Part shown: positions 24,326-38,386 of the stretch, piece after piece
Numbering within the stretch: position 1 is the stretch's first letter
How the letters are laid out: the number at the start of each line of letters is the position of its first letter
NCBI RefSeq assembly: GCF_028769735.1
Contig: NC_088172.1
Span: forward strand, 64,263,075-64,327,074
From: Zonotrichia leucophrys gambelii
Taxonomy: Eukaryota; Chordata; Aves; Passeriformes; Passerellidae
Direction of reading: 5' to 3'
Length of the DNA: 64,000 nt
Translations under genes and position numbers: made by a program
The notes under the pieces: generated by a model
Seen by the model: the letters and a program-made list of their open reading frames with translations, nothing else
The model's database searches: none
Told to the model about the DNA's origin: nothing

Positions 24326-25123
24326 TTAATGTTCCTGATTTTCTTGTGCAATTCCAGTCACTAGAAGAAGGTTACAGGCCATGAACTGTACGCTCAGTAC
24401 ATTATTCATCTGTCCAGTATATACACCAACCAGTTCACTGGAAGACCCATCCGCAGGGGCGTTGCAGTACGTGTTCCGAATGTCCCAGACCCGAACCGAA
24501 TTGTCCATCGACGCCGAAGCAATTAAACTACTGTCAGGGCTAAAAGTAAGGCTGGTTATGTTGTCTGTGTGCCCCCTCAGTTCTTTGTAAAGAGTTCCTG
24601 ATGCCAAGTCCCACAGCTTCAGCCGCTGGTCTTCACCTGCCGATGCCAGGTACTTACCGTTGGGGGAAAAGGCGAGCGCCAGCACGGGGCCCCGGTGCCC
24701 TGTGAAAAGCCGCACCGAGTTGCCCTGCTGGGTGCTCCACAGGCGCACGGTTTTGTCCGTGGAGCCCGTGGCTAAGTAGTTGGAATTGGGGTGGAACTTG
24801 ATGCAGTCCACGTCGGCCAAATGGCCCGCGTATATTCGCAGCGGGTACGTCCGATCGAACGACCAGAGCCTCGCGGTGCGATCGTGGGAACCGCTGGCAA
24901 AGTACAGGCTGCAGGGGCTAATATCCAAATCCCAGACAGGATAGGCATGTCCTTGGTACAACACAGTGTTTGTAAAGCTTCCGAGGTCCCAGTACCTGAT
25001 GGACATGTCCTCAGAACAAGATAAGAGTCCTGAACTGTCTGAAAGGAACCTTGTGCTATACACAGGTCCACAGTGTCCTCTCAAGATCTTCATTTCTGTG
25101 CCTGCGTTGTCATCCTCTTCCTC
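24326..25123 (-). CDS. TAF5L: TAF5L exon 5 (WD40 repeats, stop)
   Basis: 798 bp from TTCATGACCAG acceptor to the stop. It encodes residues 325-589, opening [20 protein letters not shown] and closing [14 protein letters not shown]. The acidic run at the junction is shorter than in the human protein as I remember it, offset by the neighbouring residues so that the total length is unchanged. Confidence 0.96.
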   Translation of the reverse strand, partial: EEEDDNAGTEMKILRGHCGPVYSTRFLSDSSGLLSCSEDMSIRYWDLGSFTNTVLYQGHAYPVWDLDISPCSLYFASGSHDRTARLWSFDRTYPLRIYAGHLADVDCIKFHPNSNYLATGSTDKTVRLWSTQQGNSVRLFTGHRGPVLALAFSPNGKYLASAGEDQRLKLWDLASGTLYKELRGHTDNITSLTFSPDSSLIASASMDNSVRVWDIRNTYCNAPADGSSSELVGVYTGQMNNVLSVQFMACNLLLVTGIAQENQEH

Positions 25124-28100
25124 CTGGTCATGAAGAAGAAAAAGAAACAAGGAAGGAAAGCATGTTTATCTGTTCAACAAACATAAAAACCTCCACGAGG
25201 AAACCAGGAGGGTGTTAATACAGAAGGAGTTAGATTATTTCCTTTATTTACTTTAGATGTGGCACAGTTTGTGCAACTCTGAGACACCAACATTGCTGGT
25301 ACATTTGCTACAAGTGAATACTGAAAGAGATGGTGAGATAAGACTTTAATTTTGGTAGCCTTATGCTCGGTCCAGAAGGCATCCTAACCTGAGACTGCAG
25401 GCACAGAGGGGAAAAAATATTTAATGACATTTTTCCTTTTGCTAAAATATGCTTTTAGCAAAACATATGCATAGTCTCTATCCACTCTACTACAGAAACA
25501 CTTGGCTAAGATGTTGAAAGCAGTTCTTGGCATCTACTCTTTTTGTGTGGTCATTGTTGGAAGTGAATCTCCCAGAGGAGGGAAACAATCACAGACATCT
25601 CAAACAAAAGGCAGGAGATGGAAAGACAAAGCATATTTGACAAGCTGTCTGCTTAACCTTCTTTCTCAATCCCGCAAGTGAACAGAAATGCAGCAAGGCT
25701 CTAACACCTATTTCTACCTCCAAGCTCCATCAGGATGCTTTCACACCCTCACCCTCCAAGAACCACCTTTGAGAATAGCAAATGTATGCAGCTTATTTAG
25801 GCCAATGTATCTATTTTGGATACGCAGGAGAAGATGAACAATCACAAAAATGATGGCACTGGAAACCTTTCTATCCTGTTATTCTCTAATTCAAGTACCA
25901 GGGCAGATAGTCAACAAGTAAAGACTTTTGTGTTTAAAGACTATTCAGTGAGCTGAGCTAAAGGTATCTCCTGATAGATGGTAAGAGTCTTTAAAAGCCT
26001 ACTCAGGGAGCACCTCCTGACACTCTAAGGCTACAGACTACACAGGTTTCAAGAGATCTCAGAAGTGTCCTTGCCTGACAAGCAGGGGTCTCACTGACAG
26101 TACAAGATGACACTTGCTTGGGGTACAACTGCGTAGTAGCCTGAGACCAGCCCTCCTCAGGGCTGTCAGGAGGACACTTTTCCTTAGTACTGAATCAGTA
26201 ACACTCATTCACAGACAATCTCTGCACATCAAATTCAACACAACATCCCTTTGTTTGTGAGCAGCCCCTTTATCATTTATCATCTTGAACTGGCCCATTT
26301 CCTGCAGAAGGAGCACTTCCTGCCCTGAGAGGAAACCCAATTCCCCAGGGCTGCTGGACTGTTGACAACCAGCAGAAGTCAGAGCAGCAGAAGTCAGTGT
26401 GTTGTAAGCAGCTCTTTATCTCCCACACCCCCACCCCAGGCCTCAGGACCCATAGACAGTTTGGCTTCAGACTTAGCAATAGCCCAGGAAGTGCTTCTCC
26501 TCCAGTGGTTTCAAATTTCATGCTGGAGATGAGCAAACTCTGACTTGGCCATCTCCTTGCCTTTCTCCATCTCAACAGCACAGTACGTAGTAGGCAGCAA
26601 GCCATCTTTAACAATGCTGCTTCTCCTCAGTGCCCATGGGAGCGTTATGGTGGGGCTGGGAGCCAACTTCCTCTCTGCTATGGAGGTGAGGCAGAGACAA
26701 ACTGCAGGCTCTGGCATGCAAGGCACCATTCTTATTCAAATTGCTTTTCTACCTCAGGTAGAGCATGGCTTGCTGGAATCTACAGCATCTCGAGGATGTG
26801 TTGCCACATTAAAGGAGAATGGCTGATACCTGCAGCATTTTGTACTATTTAATTATGACCATAAGATTTCTGACAAGTTACCACTGCCCATTCAAGCTGC
26901 CTGTATTGTACTACAGTTTCTGCAAATTTTGCAAGTCCAGGTACTTAATTTTGTGCATTCAAATACAAGGCTACATGGGCTGTCTGCAAGCACCTCCTCT
27001 TCCCTCCTTGTATTACTGTACCAGGAGATTTGACAACACCTTTTGCAGCATTGAAACTCCTACTCCTATATGGTCACAGGTAGCAAATCTTATCTTTCTG
27101 TTTGACACTCACTTAGCACAACTGCACACTCCTGTCACAGCTCACTGAAAACAGCACATCTATAATGCTTCTGAGTCACCACATTTTTCAGTTTCCTCCC
27201 TATCCAAGTTAGTCTGCTGACCAGATTAGCAAGGCAGCTGCAAGTGCAGCCACCAAGCCTCAAAAAGCAACAATGATAGCCTCAAAGAGAAACAAACCAT
27301 AAGCTCACATTCCTCCCCTTTTTTTTTTCTAACCAGTAACAGGTTTTCCTGGGTGTCATAATCTCTCTCATCCTGCAGTGCTCTAAAGATGCCAAAAGGA
27401 AGACCTCATATCTGCCTGTAGCAGAGATGCCCTAGTAGGGAACAATGAAGAAGGATGGCACACTTTGCAGGACAATTTTTACTGCTACTTCCAGAATTCC
27501 CTCCTATCTGCCATCAAGCCAGCATCATTCCCACTCATTATCACTTGAAGGACCACTGCCACTTAAAAGCAGAACCTTAGAAGCAGAGCTAAATGGGGTC
27601 AAGTCTTAGTCTTCACAGGATTTAAAGGCTGGCACTGTTGTCGCTTGGAACAGAGCATTATTTTCTGATGTTGATTTATGGAGTACCAGCAATGAGCATG
27701 GTAAAATTGCAAAGAGACAAACAATACTTTCATTTGTACAGCTACAAAACTCCATTTTTATAGTGGACCCAAAGTAAGAGAGACTATAAAGTGGCATTTG
27801 TGAGATGCTACTATACAGAAAACAGAATTACTGTATTCCAAAATAATAAGCCTCTCTTATTTGCAAGAAGCAAGACTACACTAGTGAAGTACACTGCAGC
27901 ATGACACTGAGCAAAATTTAGTAAAACTACACCTAGAAGATGATTTTGACCTTTGTGACACAAAGGCTTCACACAGACTAGGAAAAATCTTGTTCTAACA
28001 CATTTGCTAAGTCTCACCTTGGTTTACATATATATATATACACACACACACACTCCTTCACAAGAAGAATTAATAAACCCAACAGAGTAGCTTTAGTGCC

Positions 28101-31100
28101 ACCCTGAACAACATCCACTGAAACTAGCATGATTTTAGGCCTTAGTGACTGCACAAAAGGAAGGATCTGTTTCTTTGCAAAAAATAAAAAAACTAGGCTG
28201 AAGACTACTTATTTAATGCATTACTATTTAAATACATTATCCAAAGCTAATTATACAACAAAGAAATCAACCAAACCCAATTTTAACATCCTCATAAGTT
28301 ATTCCATAGAACTCATAGAAGTAATGTCAAAGTGCATTCAGAATTTTTGTTCTTTGTCAAAGTGTGAATCAGCTTTATCCCTTTGAATTGCTGCTGATCA
28401 GACTGCAGTGACAAGCTGAAATACAGCCCCTGCTCACACTGAGCTGCAGCCCAGTCAAGGTAGTCTGGTTGGTCTTGGTATCTATGGCTTCCTCTCCCAT
28501 GGAATTGATGCAATTGCTGGCCTGTTCCCACCTGCAATGCTGTAAGGTGCCCGTGTATTTCCACTTAGGGCTCCCAGATAACTGATTTTATTTCCTTGTA
28601 GTCAAGGAGATTTCATTCGCATTTGGTAACCAAATTTGTGTTGAGGCTGGTATTGGTATCCTCCTCAATTCTGAACTCCTGCTCAGGTGACTATTTGTTT
28701 TGTCAGTGGTGGAAATTATTCAGGGCAATGATTACTTTGATCTGTGCTGGGTTTTGACCAGTTTTTTGCTGCAGACCTGTGCACAAAACATCCAATAGCC
28801 ACCAAAAGCTATTCAGGATTCCATGAATTCCAGGATTCCATAGCTGTCTCCTAATACATGTACCATAAGCAAGTCTATGACTACATGCCAAAAAAAGTTA
28901 ATACACACACTCCTGATAACCTGGCAATATCTCACTTTTCCACAGTCCAGAGCCAAAGAAGGTGACCTGCTGATTTACCAAACTTTTCTCTGTTGCAGGT
29001 GCTGATATTTGGCTTCTATGATGGGCAATACACAGTCACACGCCCTATGAACTCTTGCAGTTTACAATGAAAACGAGTCCATAACTCTACTTTGGGCTAG
29101 TCTGACCCACTTACCTGCTCACTCTGCAAAAAGGCTAACCTGGGACACAGTGAACATGCTGCTGTGCTGTCTCACCTTGATGTCTGCCTCTTTTCTCAAG
29201 CTGTTTAACAAAGCAATCCCTAATCACAGATCCCTAAATACACCAAGCTCTCGGCACTCTTCCAAAATAAATAGAACCTTGCCATTAAATATTTTTAAGA
29301 AGAAAAAAAAGTAGAAAAAAGGGTGTCTCTCCAGCTAAACACTCAACACAAGAACAAATGAGTTAGTTTGTTTTTTTTTTTTGTTTAGGAGAAGAGTGAT
29401 TAAATAAGAGAGGAGTCAAAATTTTGATCTCTAACCGGATAGAAGTTGCTACTTGGGCAGTTGTGTGGAGAGGGAAGAAAAGCTGTGACTAGAAAGAAAA
29501 AAAAAAGGTCAAGTAAAAGGTGCCACCTAGCACTGCATGTGAAGTAATGGTATACACATCCCTGTTCTTCTCTCCAGCATTCTGGAGTAGGAAACCTCAG
29601 AAGTTTCTACTTCAGATTCCTTAACAGAGACATTTTGCATAATTTTTCCATAACTCTTGACCTCTGGTAAATTAAGGTGACACCTGAAATACAGTTTTGC
29701 ACACAAGCATCTGATCAGACTTCTTTAGCTCTTTTCCTTACCGTGTCTATATTTTCCTCTTCCTGTGCGTCTGCCCTTCTCTCCACCCTTCTGCCTGGCT
29801 GTTTTGAGCTACTTCTCATCCCAAAGAAGGCTCCTCAGGGAAGAGAGCCTACTCTAGTCATCTGTCTAGTCATCTGTCCTTTCTGGGCTGCCTGTCTACT
29901 GTCATCTCTTCCAGAACAGCTGGAGGAAGGGGATCAGCACCCAGGACTAACAATCTATGACCTAAGCACAGACTGATTGCACCTCAGTTTACCACTTCAA
30001 CCACTGCAGGGAAGAACAAGGATGACAGTAGGTTATCAAATCTGTTCATCAAGGCAGGCAAGTTGTGCAACAGCCTCAGAGTTCCCTAGCACATGACTAC
30101 ATACTCAACACTCCATGTTCAAAGCAGGCTAGTAGAAGGGGAAGAAGGGGGAAAAAGGGTATCCAAACCTCCTCATCCAGGATGTCACAAGCCAAACGGA
30201 TGCGGGACACATCAACAAGGTGGGGCTCAGATTTCAATTTCCTGGAGCGCAGGCTCCACAGCTTCACACATGAATTATCGAACCCAGCAGCGAGCAGCTT
30301 GCTATTTGGTGAAATCTCTGCAGTGTTCAGCAACTGCTCCGTGTTATAGAAGGCATAGAAACAGATGGTGGTTAAGGAAGGGGGCCCGTCCTTGACGCGT
30401 TTAATGCTGTCCTGCAGTAAATCCAGCGCTGCCTCATTCTGCAGAATGGAAGCCGGCACGTCGCTGGGCTCCAGGCCGTTGCTCTCGTTGCGTGAGGAGC
30501 TCCCACCGGCATAGAGCTGGTAGTCAGTCCTCTTGGCAGGCTGCACATCCAGGTGAATGTGCAAGGTCAGGACTTTGCACAGGGCGTTGTTGTTGTCACT
30601 TTGGAGGTAGCGAAGAAGGTAGTTGTAGCTGTCCTCTTGAAGGCGGATGACGTATTTGTTGTCCAGAAAAGCCCGGAGCTTCAAGTTGGACAGGATATCT
30701 TGAATAGTCATGGTAGTCTGCAACTGTTCAATGATATCCTTCTGGCTGGCATTCTGCAGGAACATGCCATGGAAGCGGCTGTAAAAACTGTCCACTGTGC
30801 TTTTTAGGCCATTCTGGACCATGTTCAGATGGAGGTAGACGAAGAGGGGATATAGAAGAGGCATCACTTCATGGCTGTGCTGAGAGTCTGAATCTATATT
30901 AAAAAAAACAAAAAACTTTGAATGACTTCTCAAACCACTTCCTATTGGGAATAAAATAGAGCAAGGACGACTACTGAGAAAGCCCTGACAGTGACATTGG
31001 AAAGCAAGCAAAAAAGAGACATTTGCTGTCACATCTAAGCAAACTTCTGTCATCTAAAAGAGGTACAATAGAGATTGCCACATCCGTGAGGTACCTTGTC

Positions 31101-34100
31101 AGAACGAAATGCAGATATTTCAAAAAGTCTTTTCAGGTGTGGGATAACTAATAATATACCACCTCATAAAATACATGACAGTTGAATTTTCCCCATTTAT
31201 TTCAAAAGAAAAAGCATGCTCTTTGTATCCTTTGTTTATTGTGATAAATGAACTTTAAAATGTATTAATTATATTTAAAAGAGTATTTTAAGTGTTTAAG
31301 CCAAAATTATTTATCTAGCTTATCTGGCCTGAGCTTTTTTTCCTCTCAGCTTCAGTAAAACGTGAGTGTGGTGCCTTTGGATGGAACTGATTTGTCTTCA
31401 GGGGAAAGGAAGCTACAGTTTCCAAAATGTACTGCAATATGCTGTGCTCCTGTTTTATTTCTGTGCCTGCCCATGTACATGCTTTTCTCTCTCTGCCAAG
31501 GCAAATCCCAGCAGTAATTCCTAGTACACAGTGTAACAAACCCCGATTAGGCTGTGCAGTACCTTGCAGAGGCTGCTCTGTGCAACAGCTCCACCCCTCC
31601 TTCCCCAGCTTCTCTGGGGCTGTTTGCCAGCTGCAGGGAGCTGCGAGGAGCGGAGCCTGCCCAACACCATAGCAACAAACAGGGCCACAATGAGTTACTA
31701 CCACAGGACCAAATGGTCCCAATTACTGGAAAACAAATAGGCACTGCTGATCCTCAAACATTTGCTGATCCTCAAAATGCAGAAAGCATTGCTGCTTTTC
31801 AACATGCTCTTCCCTCCTGCCACTCACCAACTCATGATCTCTTTTCTCCCTTTCCATTAGGTTATTTTTCCTTCGTGTTGAGCACTCTGCCAGACTTTCT
31901 CTAGTCCATACTGTGTCTCTGTCTCATTTCTACAGGAGTAACTACAGATTATGCATGGAGCGCAGTGTATGCATACATATTTGCATACTTGAGCATCACT
32001 CTTCTTCCCGTCCCACTGAAACTGGGCCAACGCCAGTGAAAACAGTGGTCTGCATGTAGTAAAAGTTCTGAGCAGTCAGCAGGTCTCTTTTTTTCTCCAG
32101 GGGCACTAGCCCAAAAATGAAACTAGAGGAAGGACCTCACTTTGCAGTAGGGGAAAAAGGGAAGAGATGGGAAGTTAGCAGAAACAGGAACAAAGAAAAT
32201 GTTCCCTAGGAACATATGAAGAGGTTACAGGAGCTGGGTCTGCCTAGCCTGAAGAATAAGGGGGCATTCAACTGCTTGCCTTCACTACCCAGTAGGACAT
32301 TATAGAGGCAAAGGAGCCAGTTCTTCTCAGAGGTGCTCAATGGAAGGACAACAGGCAAGCTGCTGCAAGGGAAATTCTCACTGAATTGCAGCAGGGCCCC
32401 AGAGATGCACAGCAATCTCCAGAGTGTTTGATTTTTTAAATCTGACTGGAAAAGGCTCTGAGCAACCTGATCAAACACCCATCTTGCCCTGCTTTGAACA
32501 GGTGGTTGGACTAGAGACTGCTTAGTGAAGTTACTCTTGTGTCACTAATCCCCTGCCCACTCCTCAGTGGGGCAGGCATCACAGAAATGGGAAGTGCCCT
32601 GCTGTGCCTTGTGGCTGGTTGGCAAGCTACTCCCTTGAACAAACAGAGGTAGTTCATCTGTGTAAGATATCAAACTAGAGCAACAGGGACAAAAAAGATG
32701 AAAGCAGTCAACCTGAATACCAAAACCTAGCACTTCATCAAGCATTAAGCAAGCACTTCACCAAGCACTGAACAGAGCTATCATACTTCTAAAAATCTAT
32801 TAAATCATAAGGATTTACTTCAACTACTAAAGTGCAAAGGTATTGAACTGCTGTAGATGACAAGGCTCCAAGAATTCACAATTTTCTGCCTTTGCCTTCC
32901 TGCTCCCTTCCCTTCCAAAACTATCAGAAATAATAAACCCAATGTTATGCACAGTGGGATCAAATCCTTACACTGGACAAATGTTGTGTGCGACAGCATC
33001 ACTTTCCTTGGTACTGTTCTTTAAAAATTCTGTCTGCTTTCTTCTTCCCATGCTGGAGACTTATAGAAGAAATAAGGACATTCCCAAGAGTACTTGTTAA
33101 AAAATATAGAATAATTATAAAAAAAAATTAAATAACTATTTGACTTCTGCATCATTATGGAGTAAGATATTTTTTACTTTGCTGTATTGCTCCAGTCTCA
33201 AAGCTAGTACAGCTAAATTTACAGGAACAAATTCTCCCTTAGAAATCCAGATCCAATTTAGCCAATTATGGATAAAGTTAAAAACCTTAAACTAGAATAC
33301 AACAGAGAACTACAGTCTTTTCTCAGTTACTTGCCTTTCACATAAAACACTGATTTTCCTTCCTGTCCTATGTAAATATGGTGTTGTCTAGAAGACCTAC
33401 AAAGTGCAAATGCTTGAACAAGAAAGGGCAAAGAGCCAGCCATCTATAAAACGCAAAGCTATTCAGCACATAGAAAACAACCAAAAAAAGAAAAATGAAA
33501 TATTTCTATTTTAACTGAAATCTCAAAACTAGAAATCAAAACATTGTTAGAGACATGATTTCAAATTTTACTATATTACCCTTTACTCATTTCAATGACA
33601 AAAAAAGTCAGTCTGTGTTTTTTGATTTACCTGTCAGAAAATTGCGTAATCGTCCAAACTGTACTTCATATTGCTGGGGCTCTGCCAGGCAGGGAGCTGC
33701 AGACACGACGTTGGCACAACCAGACTCAGATTGGACTGTGAAATAAAAAAAGCAAAACTTATATGAGGATTTAAGGTTTTTTACATAGGTGTCTGAAAAC
33801 AAAGCTTCTCATAAAATCCAAGGTATGCAGCCACTCAGATGACATTTCATCTTTAAAACCATTCAGGTATGACATAGTCCAAAGCACCTAAACATGGCAT
33901 TAACCACCTAGACAGATCCTGAAGGAGAAAATACACCAAAAGCTAAAACCCACCCTAAAAATCTCAGCAACTCACCTGCTCCACCCAGAACACATTTTCA
34001 AGTTTTCAAATACAACCTTAAATTCCCAAGAAGTGCAGTGTAACAACCATCAGAGACCCCTTAGAAGTTTTACAACTGTGGTTTTACAAGTTTACACTCA

Positions 34101-37100
34101 GAAAAAATGAAGAAAGCAACATACAACTTTCTCCAAATTAAAGTTTCTTTTTCAGTGAGTTGCACCAACCATCATGAAAAGGCCTAAAGTGACACTACTT
34201 CAGATTCTCAAATTTCTTGTCCCAGTCATTATAATTTACAACAAATTATTATCATTTATTAAGTCTTACAGAGGTGGTGGAGAAAACACTGAATGTCTAA
34301 GCAAACACTGTAATTTTTAACCAAAATCTTCCCTCCTCCCTGAGGATTTTAGGTTAAGGGGGAGCTGACAACTGACCACAAGCCCAGTTGTTACGGTCTG
34401 CTCAGACCATGTTAAACTCTTTTTCAGAACCAGATTCTGGAAAAAGCGGTTCTGAACTGTTTAGGAAGGGAATTGGCTTCTCCTTCTCTGGCTGTTCTGC
34501 TAATGGCCTGGAATCCACAGGAGACTTCACACAAGTTTACAGACATGCATCAAGGAACCCCAGGCACATGCAAATGCCAATGATTAGAAACCCAAGTTTT
34601 GCTGTTCTAAACAGAGCACAAGAGGGCAAGGAGTTTCACTATTTCCCTTTCATTTTTTTTTCTTCAAATCGTAACTCTGGTCCCCTCCAAACCCCCTATT
34701 TTTATTACTTTCACTTCAACTTATTTTGGTCTTCCTTGCCCTGCACCACTTTCCGTCCTCTGCCTTTCTACTCCTGATTGACTGGGGGGCTTTTTGTTCC
34801 AGCACTTGGCTCATGCACAGAGGCACAAGTCTGACAGCACTGGAAGTCTATAAACAACATTATCAAACGTTCACACGCTGCAGAGAGATAGGCCAGCCTC
34901 CAGCTCATCTCAATGCCTCTAATTAGAAAGAGATCAGCACATGGTACACAGGCAGCCTGCTGCTATTCTTCCCCCACTCCTCTCTCTTTCCCTCTGCTAA
35001 GACACAGGTTTACCTTCCTTCAGTTCATGTAAATACAGGAGGTATGTTTGGCAAGCTGAATTCAGCTCTTGAAACAGAGAAATGGGCTGAGCTCATCATT
35101 CTCTCTTGGGAAAAAAAAAAATCAAAACAAAACCAGATTCCAGCACCAATATGATATCATCTCTTAAATCAGTTCAGATATAAATGAATAGAACTTGCTG
35201 AAAGGCACAGCTACACTGAGCTTTCTACAGCCTGGCTGCTTCAGAAACTCAAAGATGGTAAGAACTCCACGTTCACAAACTGGTACTACTCAATACCTAA
35301 AGTAAAAAGCTCTGCTATTTGTATGTAAAATTGAATATAATCAATATTCAGCACGAGAAAGTAAACTGCACATATGCACACATAGTAACTCTAGAATACT
35401 TACTGACAGTTTCCAATGTCACCCATGCAACTCTTTGTAAAAGCCAAGAAATACAGAACATGAGGGCCTGTCTCTTACGCTGTCTATCACAGGATGACAT
35501 GCTACAATCAACTCTTCACAGAGATCTGTGAGGCCTCATTTCTGCAGGAATGGCAATGGCCTGCCACCTTGTTCATGCCAGGCAAGCACAACTCATTGGC
35601 CTAGACTTTATAAGGTATTTTCTACAGGACACAACTTTCTCTGCATAAGCAACTTAATTCCAAAATTAAGGTGTACTTCATGCTTCAGAAAGTGAAGTAT
35701 CATCTTTGTCTACCTGTCCTGAAACACTCTGACTGGGTAACCATTATGGCCTATTCTTTCAGTAAATGATGCTAGAGCTCATTCCCATCCAGCAAATGCT
35801 AAATAAACCCTACATACCAGACAGTTCTAACAAATTCTAATTCTTTGCCTTCACAAAACTTTAAACCAATGAGAACTGCAAAAAGGATCAAGAAGTCAAC
35901 TGATTCCAAAACAAGAGTAAAATTTCATGCACATTTTCCACCTGGTAGAAATAAAACACTGGCTGTATCTTTCTCATATGTTAATAAACCTACCACAGTT
36001 TCTTTTCCACCTTCCCCAGTGGTCATAAGAACATCTATGGGAAATATTTGCTCCTCCACATCCAGTAAGTGCAGCCAGCTATGCAACCTGATAGGAAATT
36101 CAAAGGACCTCACTCCTAACTCAGGGATATGGACAGTACCCTCCTGGTCTTGTGTGCTGGCTACCAGCAGAATTGCTTCCAGCTAACAAATGTGGGACTA
36201 CTGTAAATGTTGTGTAACAGCAACTGATTCCTATTTTAGGTGAGTATGATGATGTACAATTGTAAATGATTTCAGATATTCATACACAGTGCTATGGGCA
36301 GTGTTCCTTGGTCACTCACACTGTCCTCAGACATTGTTCTTGTTTTCTAGAGAAATATGGCATAATCACAAGGAAGCTCTGTGCTACATTTTACTGCAGA
36401 TATAATCAGACAAAATTCTATATAATCTCATCTGGGCTCCCTCTCCCACAGAAAAGGTTGCACCAGATCACCTTCCGAGGTCCCCTCCAAGTCTCCCATT
36501 CACACAAGCTAGTTAAATTTAAAAGTCAAACAATAGAGCTGAACATAAAAAACAAGGTGAGCTTTGCTAAGGAAAAAGCAAAAACATCTTCAGAAAAACA
36601 CATTTGATCACTTTCCCCAAAATAAAGCACTGCAGGCTTTGCAATCTGCTCAGTTTTTACTCAGTTTGCAAAACTAAGATGACTGCAGCAGAAAGTATTT
36701 CCAGCATCTGTTGTCAGATTAAGTAACAGGCTTGGGTTTACTTTTACAGACATTTTTCTAACAATCACTGCTGGAACTGCAGAATGCTCACTGACAGCTC
36801 ACTGCAAGCACATCTGACAAGAAGCAGTAAGCAGCTGAACGCATGAGAGCAGCCCATTTTAAGTTCTAACGAAAACTGATGACTAAATTCTCAATGGCCA
36901 TCTACAAAAACCATGCACTGGCAAAAGGATACAGACTAACATGAAATTTTGTAATAATATTTTGTGGAATTTTTATTTTTTCAGTAAAAAAGACAAAATG
37001 TAAACACACACTCATTCACACTCTTCATTGATTTTTTTTTTCCAAGGGGCTTGTAATTCAGTTCATCTCCACTACTTCAGACACTTCTGTGTCCTCCTCA

Positions 37101-38386
37101 TATGGTTGGTATCACATTCTGAGCATGTTTTGACACTGACCTTTCTACACACTTCTCACAAAAAAATCTCCCACTGAAAAACAATTCAGCAGTTTACTTT
37201 GGTTTCATTCTTTCCCCATCTTTCCCAGTACTTTTTCAGAGACTGCAATAAACTTCTGATAGTTAGGCTGAAAAAAGCAAGGAAATGAAAAGTACTAGGA
37301 TGTAAAGGTAAGGAATACCTTTAGAGTATTTTACCACAGTATTTTATCTGTTCCTGCATCCAGCCTTATCTAACCACAAACACAGTTAAATAGCTACTAA
37401 TATTTTGTCAAATTAAGTCATATTACAAGTAACTCCACCACTCCCCTTTGTCTGAGATACTGTCATAATCTAGGCAGTTTCATTGAGAGAAAAAAGTTTC
37501 TCCTTGCTTTTTTACCCAAAATGTCAGCCCAGTATTTTCTATTACTTTTACAAGTAAATTTAATCTCTATAACATCCACATAGCTTTCATCCTTTCAATA
37601 CTTCTATGTGCTCAAGCAGCAGCAGAGTTTGTTGAAACAAAAATAATAATTACAATGACAATTGTCATAGACATAATTTGGAAAGCAAGCAGTGTGGTAG
37701 GATTCTGAAGTCTTTAAGAAAGAGAAGGAAGTTTATCTCCCTCCATGCCTTTTCTCATCCACTGAAGGTTTTGGGTTTTTTCCCCAAATGACAAGAGCAG
37801 ACTTCTCACAACTACAAAGCTGACTATGCCAGAAAAAGACCCAGTCTTATCACTTTAATTTCACATGATATAACTCTGCTGGAGTACAAAGGTACAGCAG
37901 AATTTCCTGCTTCTACTTCCTTTTTCATCTAGGTTCTTCTCCCTTCCATTCCAAAGCACCACTACTCATCAGACTTCATGTTGTTTGGGATAAAACATAT
38001 GTAATTTCCATTACCCTCACATGGCATTTAAGTCTGATGTTTCACTGACTATGAACATCACCTTGTTACACTTCCACCCACATTTTCATTCTTCCAAAGT
38101 TCATTATTCATGTCAACTTAACAGTGAGAAATTCCTTAATTTCAAAGGCAAAATGTCCACATGTGCAGACAAATTCATATAGCTGCCAGCACACGTGCTC
38201 ACAAGTCTGCCAAGAAGTAGTCATGGAAAATACGACAGGATTACCTGTGAGATTAGCTGCCATCTCTTCAGCAGTCTGACACAGCCTCAGCCCTTGTTTC
38301 AGTGGACCTTCCGAGTCCACATACTGACGGCGCTTGAGGTAGCAGGACACTGCCATCTGAATCTGCTCTGTGCGTACGCGTTTCAT
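24326..38386 (-). CDS. TAF5L: TAF5L, WD40 subunit of the SAGA/PCAF complex (complete)
   Basis: Join of 38386-38245, 33735-33631, 30893-30169 and 25123-24326 on the minus strand; phases agree and the total is 1,770 bp, 589 codons plus stop, the length I know for human TAF5L. The start [20 protein letters not shown] and the end [14 protein letters not shown] match the vertebrate protein. Residues about 60-190 form the TAF5-type N-terminal domain ([28 protein letters not shown]). WD40 repeats run from about residue 265 to 580, the clearest being RGHCGPVY...[13 protein letters not shown]...[13 protein letters not shown]...VRLWS, TGHRGPV...LKLWD and RGHTDNI...VRVWD. In the known complex it replaces TAF5 as the scaffold for histone-fold subunits of the GCN5/PCAF coactivator. 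The gene shares a promoter with URB2. Confidence 0.97.
25124..30168 (-). other. TAF5L: TAF5L intron 4 (5 kb)
   Basis: AT-rich intron. It contains a (TA)n(CA)n microsatellite at 28027-28051 and a stretch at about 28390-29060 with repeat-like character that I could not assign. Short frames at 26273-26729 match nothing I recognise. Confidence 0.7.
28027..28051. repeat. (TA)n(CA)n microsatellite
   Basis: TATATATATATA is followed directly by CACACACACACA, a compound dinucleotide repeat likely to vary in length among individuals. Confidence 0.85.
30169..30893 (-). CDS. TAF5L: TAF5L exon 4 (N-terminal domain and first WD40 repeat)
   Basis: 725 bp, TTTAATATAG acceptor and GATGAGGAG/GTTTGG donor. 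It encodes residues 83-324, from [18 protein letters not shown] to [12 protein letters not shown]. It holds most of the TAF5 N-terminal domain and the first repeat, with [19 protein letters not shown]. Confidence 0.95.
32208..32525 (+). mobile_element. CR1 LINE 3' fragment
   Basis: The sequence carries GGAGCTGGGTCTGCCTAGCC, AGTTCTTCTCAGAGGTGCTC, AGAGTGTTTGATTTTTTAAA, GCTCTGAGCAACCTGATCAA and GGTGGTTGGACTAGAGACTG, a diverged CR1 3' region in plus orientation, antisense to TAF5L. Confidence 0.82.
32729..32774. repeat. Two-unit 23-bp tandem duplication
   Basis: AGCACTTCATCAAGCATTAA begins unit 1 and AGCACTTCACCAAGCACTGA begins unit 2 at an exact 23-bp spacing, with a few mismatches between them. 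Confidence 0.65.
33631..33735 (-). CDS. TAF5L: TAF5L exon 3
   Basis: 105 bp, TTTATTTCACAG acceptor and CTGACAG/GTAAAT donor. It encodes [20 protein letters not shown] followed by [15 protein letters not shown] (residues 48-82). Both ends split a codon after its first base. Confidence 0.95.
33736..38244 (-). other. TAF5L: TAF5L intron 2 (4.5 kb)
   Basis: AT-rich intron. At 36455-36495 there is a possible remnant of a CR1 3' end (GTTGCACCAGATCACCTTCC followed by GAGGTCCCCTCCA). No other feature was recognised. Confidence 0.65.

Larger units (their letters stand above)
30894..33630 (-). other. TAF5L: TAF5L intron 3
   Basis: 2.7-kb intron holding a CR1 fragment at 32208-32525 and a short tandem duplication at 32729-32774. 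Otherwise no recognised feature. Confidence 0.75.

Noticed and set aside
26273..26729. Minus-strand frames of 113 and 72 codons in TAF5L intron 4
   Set aside because: No homology that I recognise and no convincing splice context in the TAF5L phase.
28390..29060. Repeat-like stretch in TAF5L intron 4
   Set aside because: It feels like a decayed element, but I could not find ends, a tail or a recognisable protein segment.
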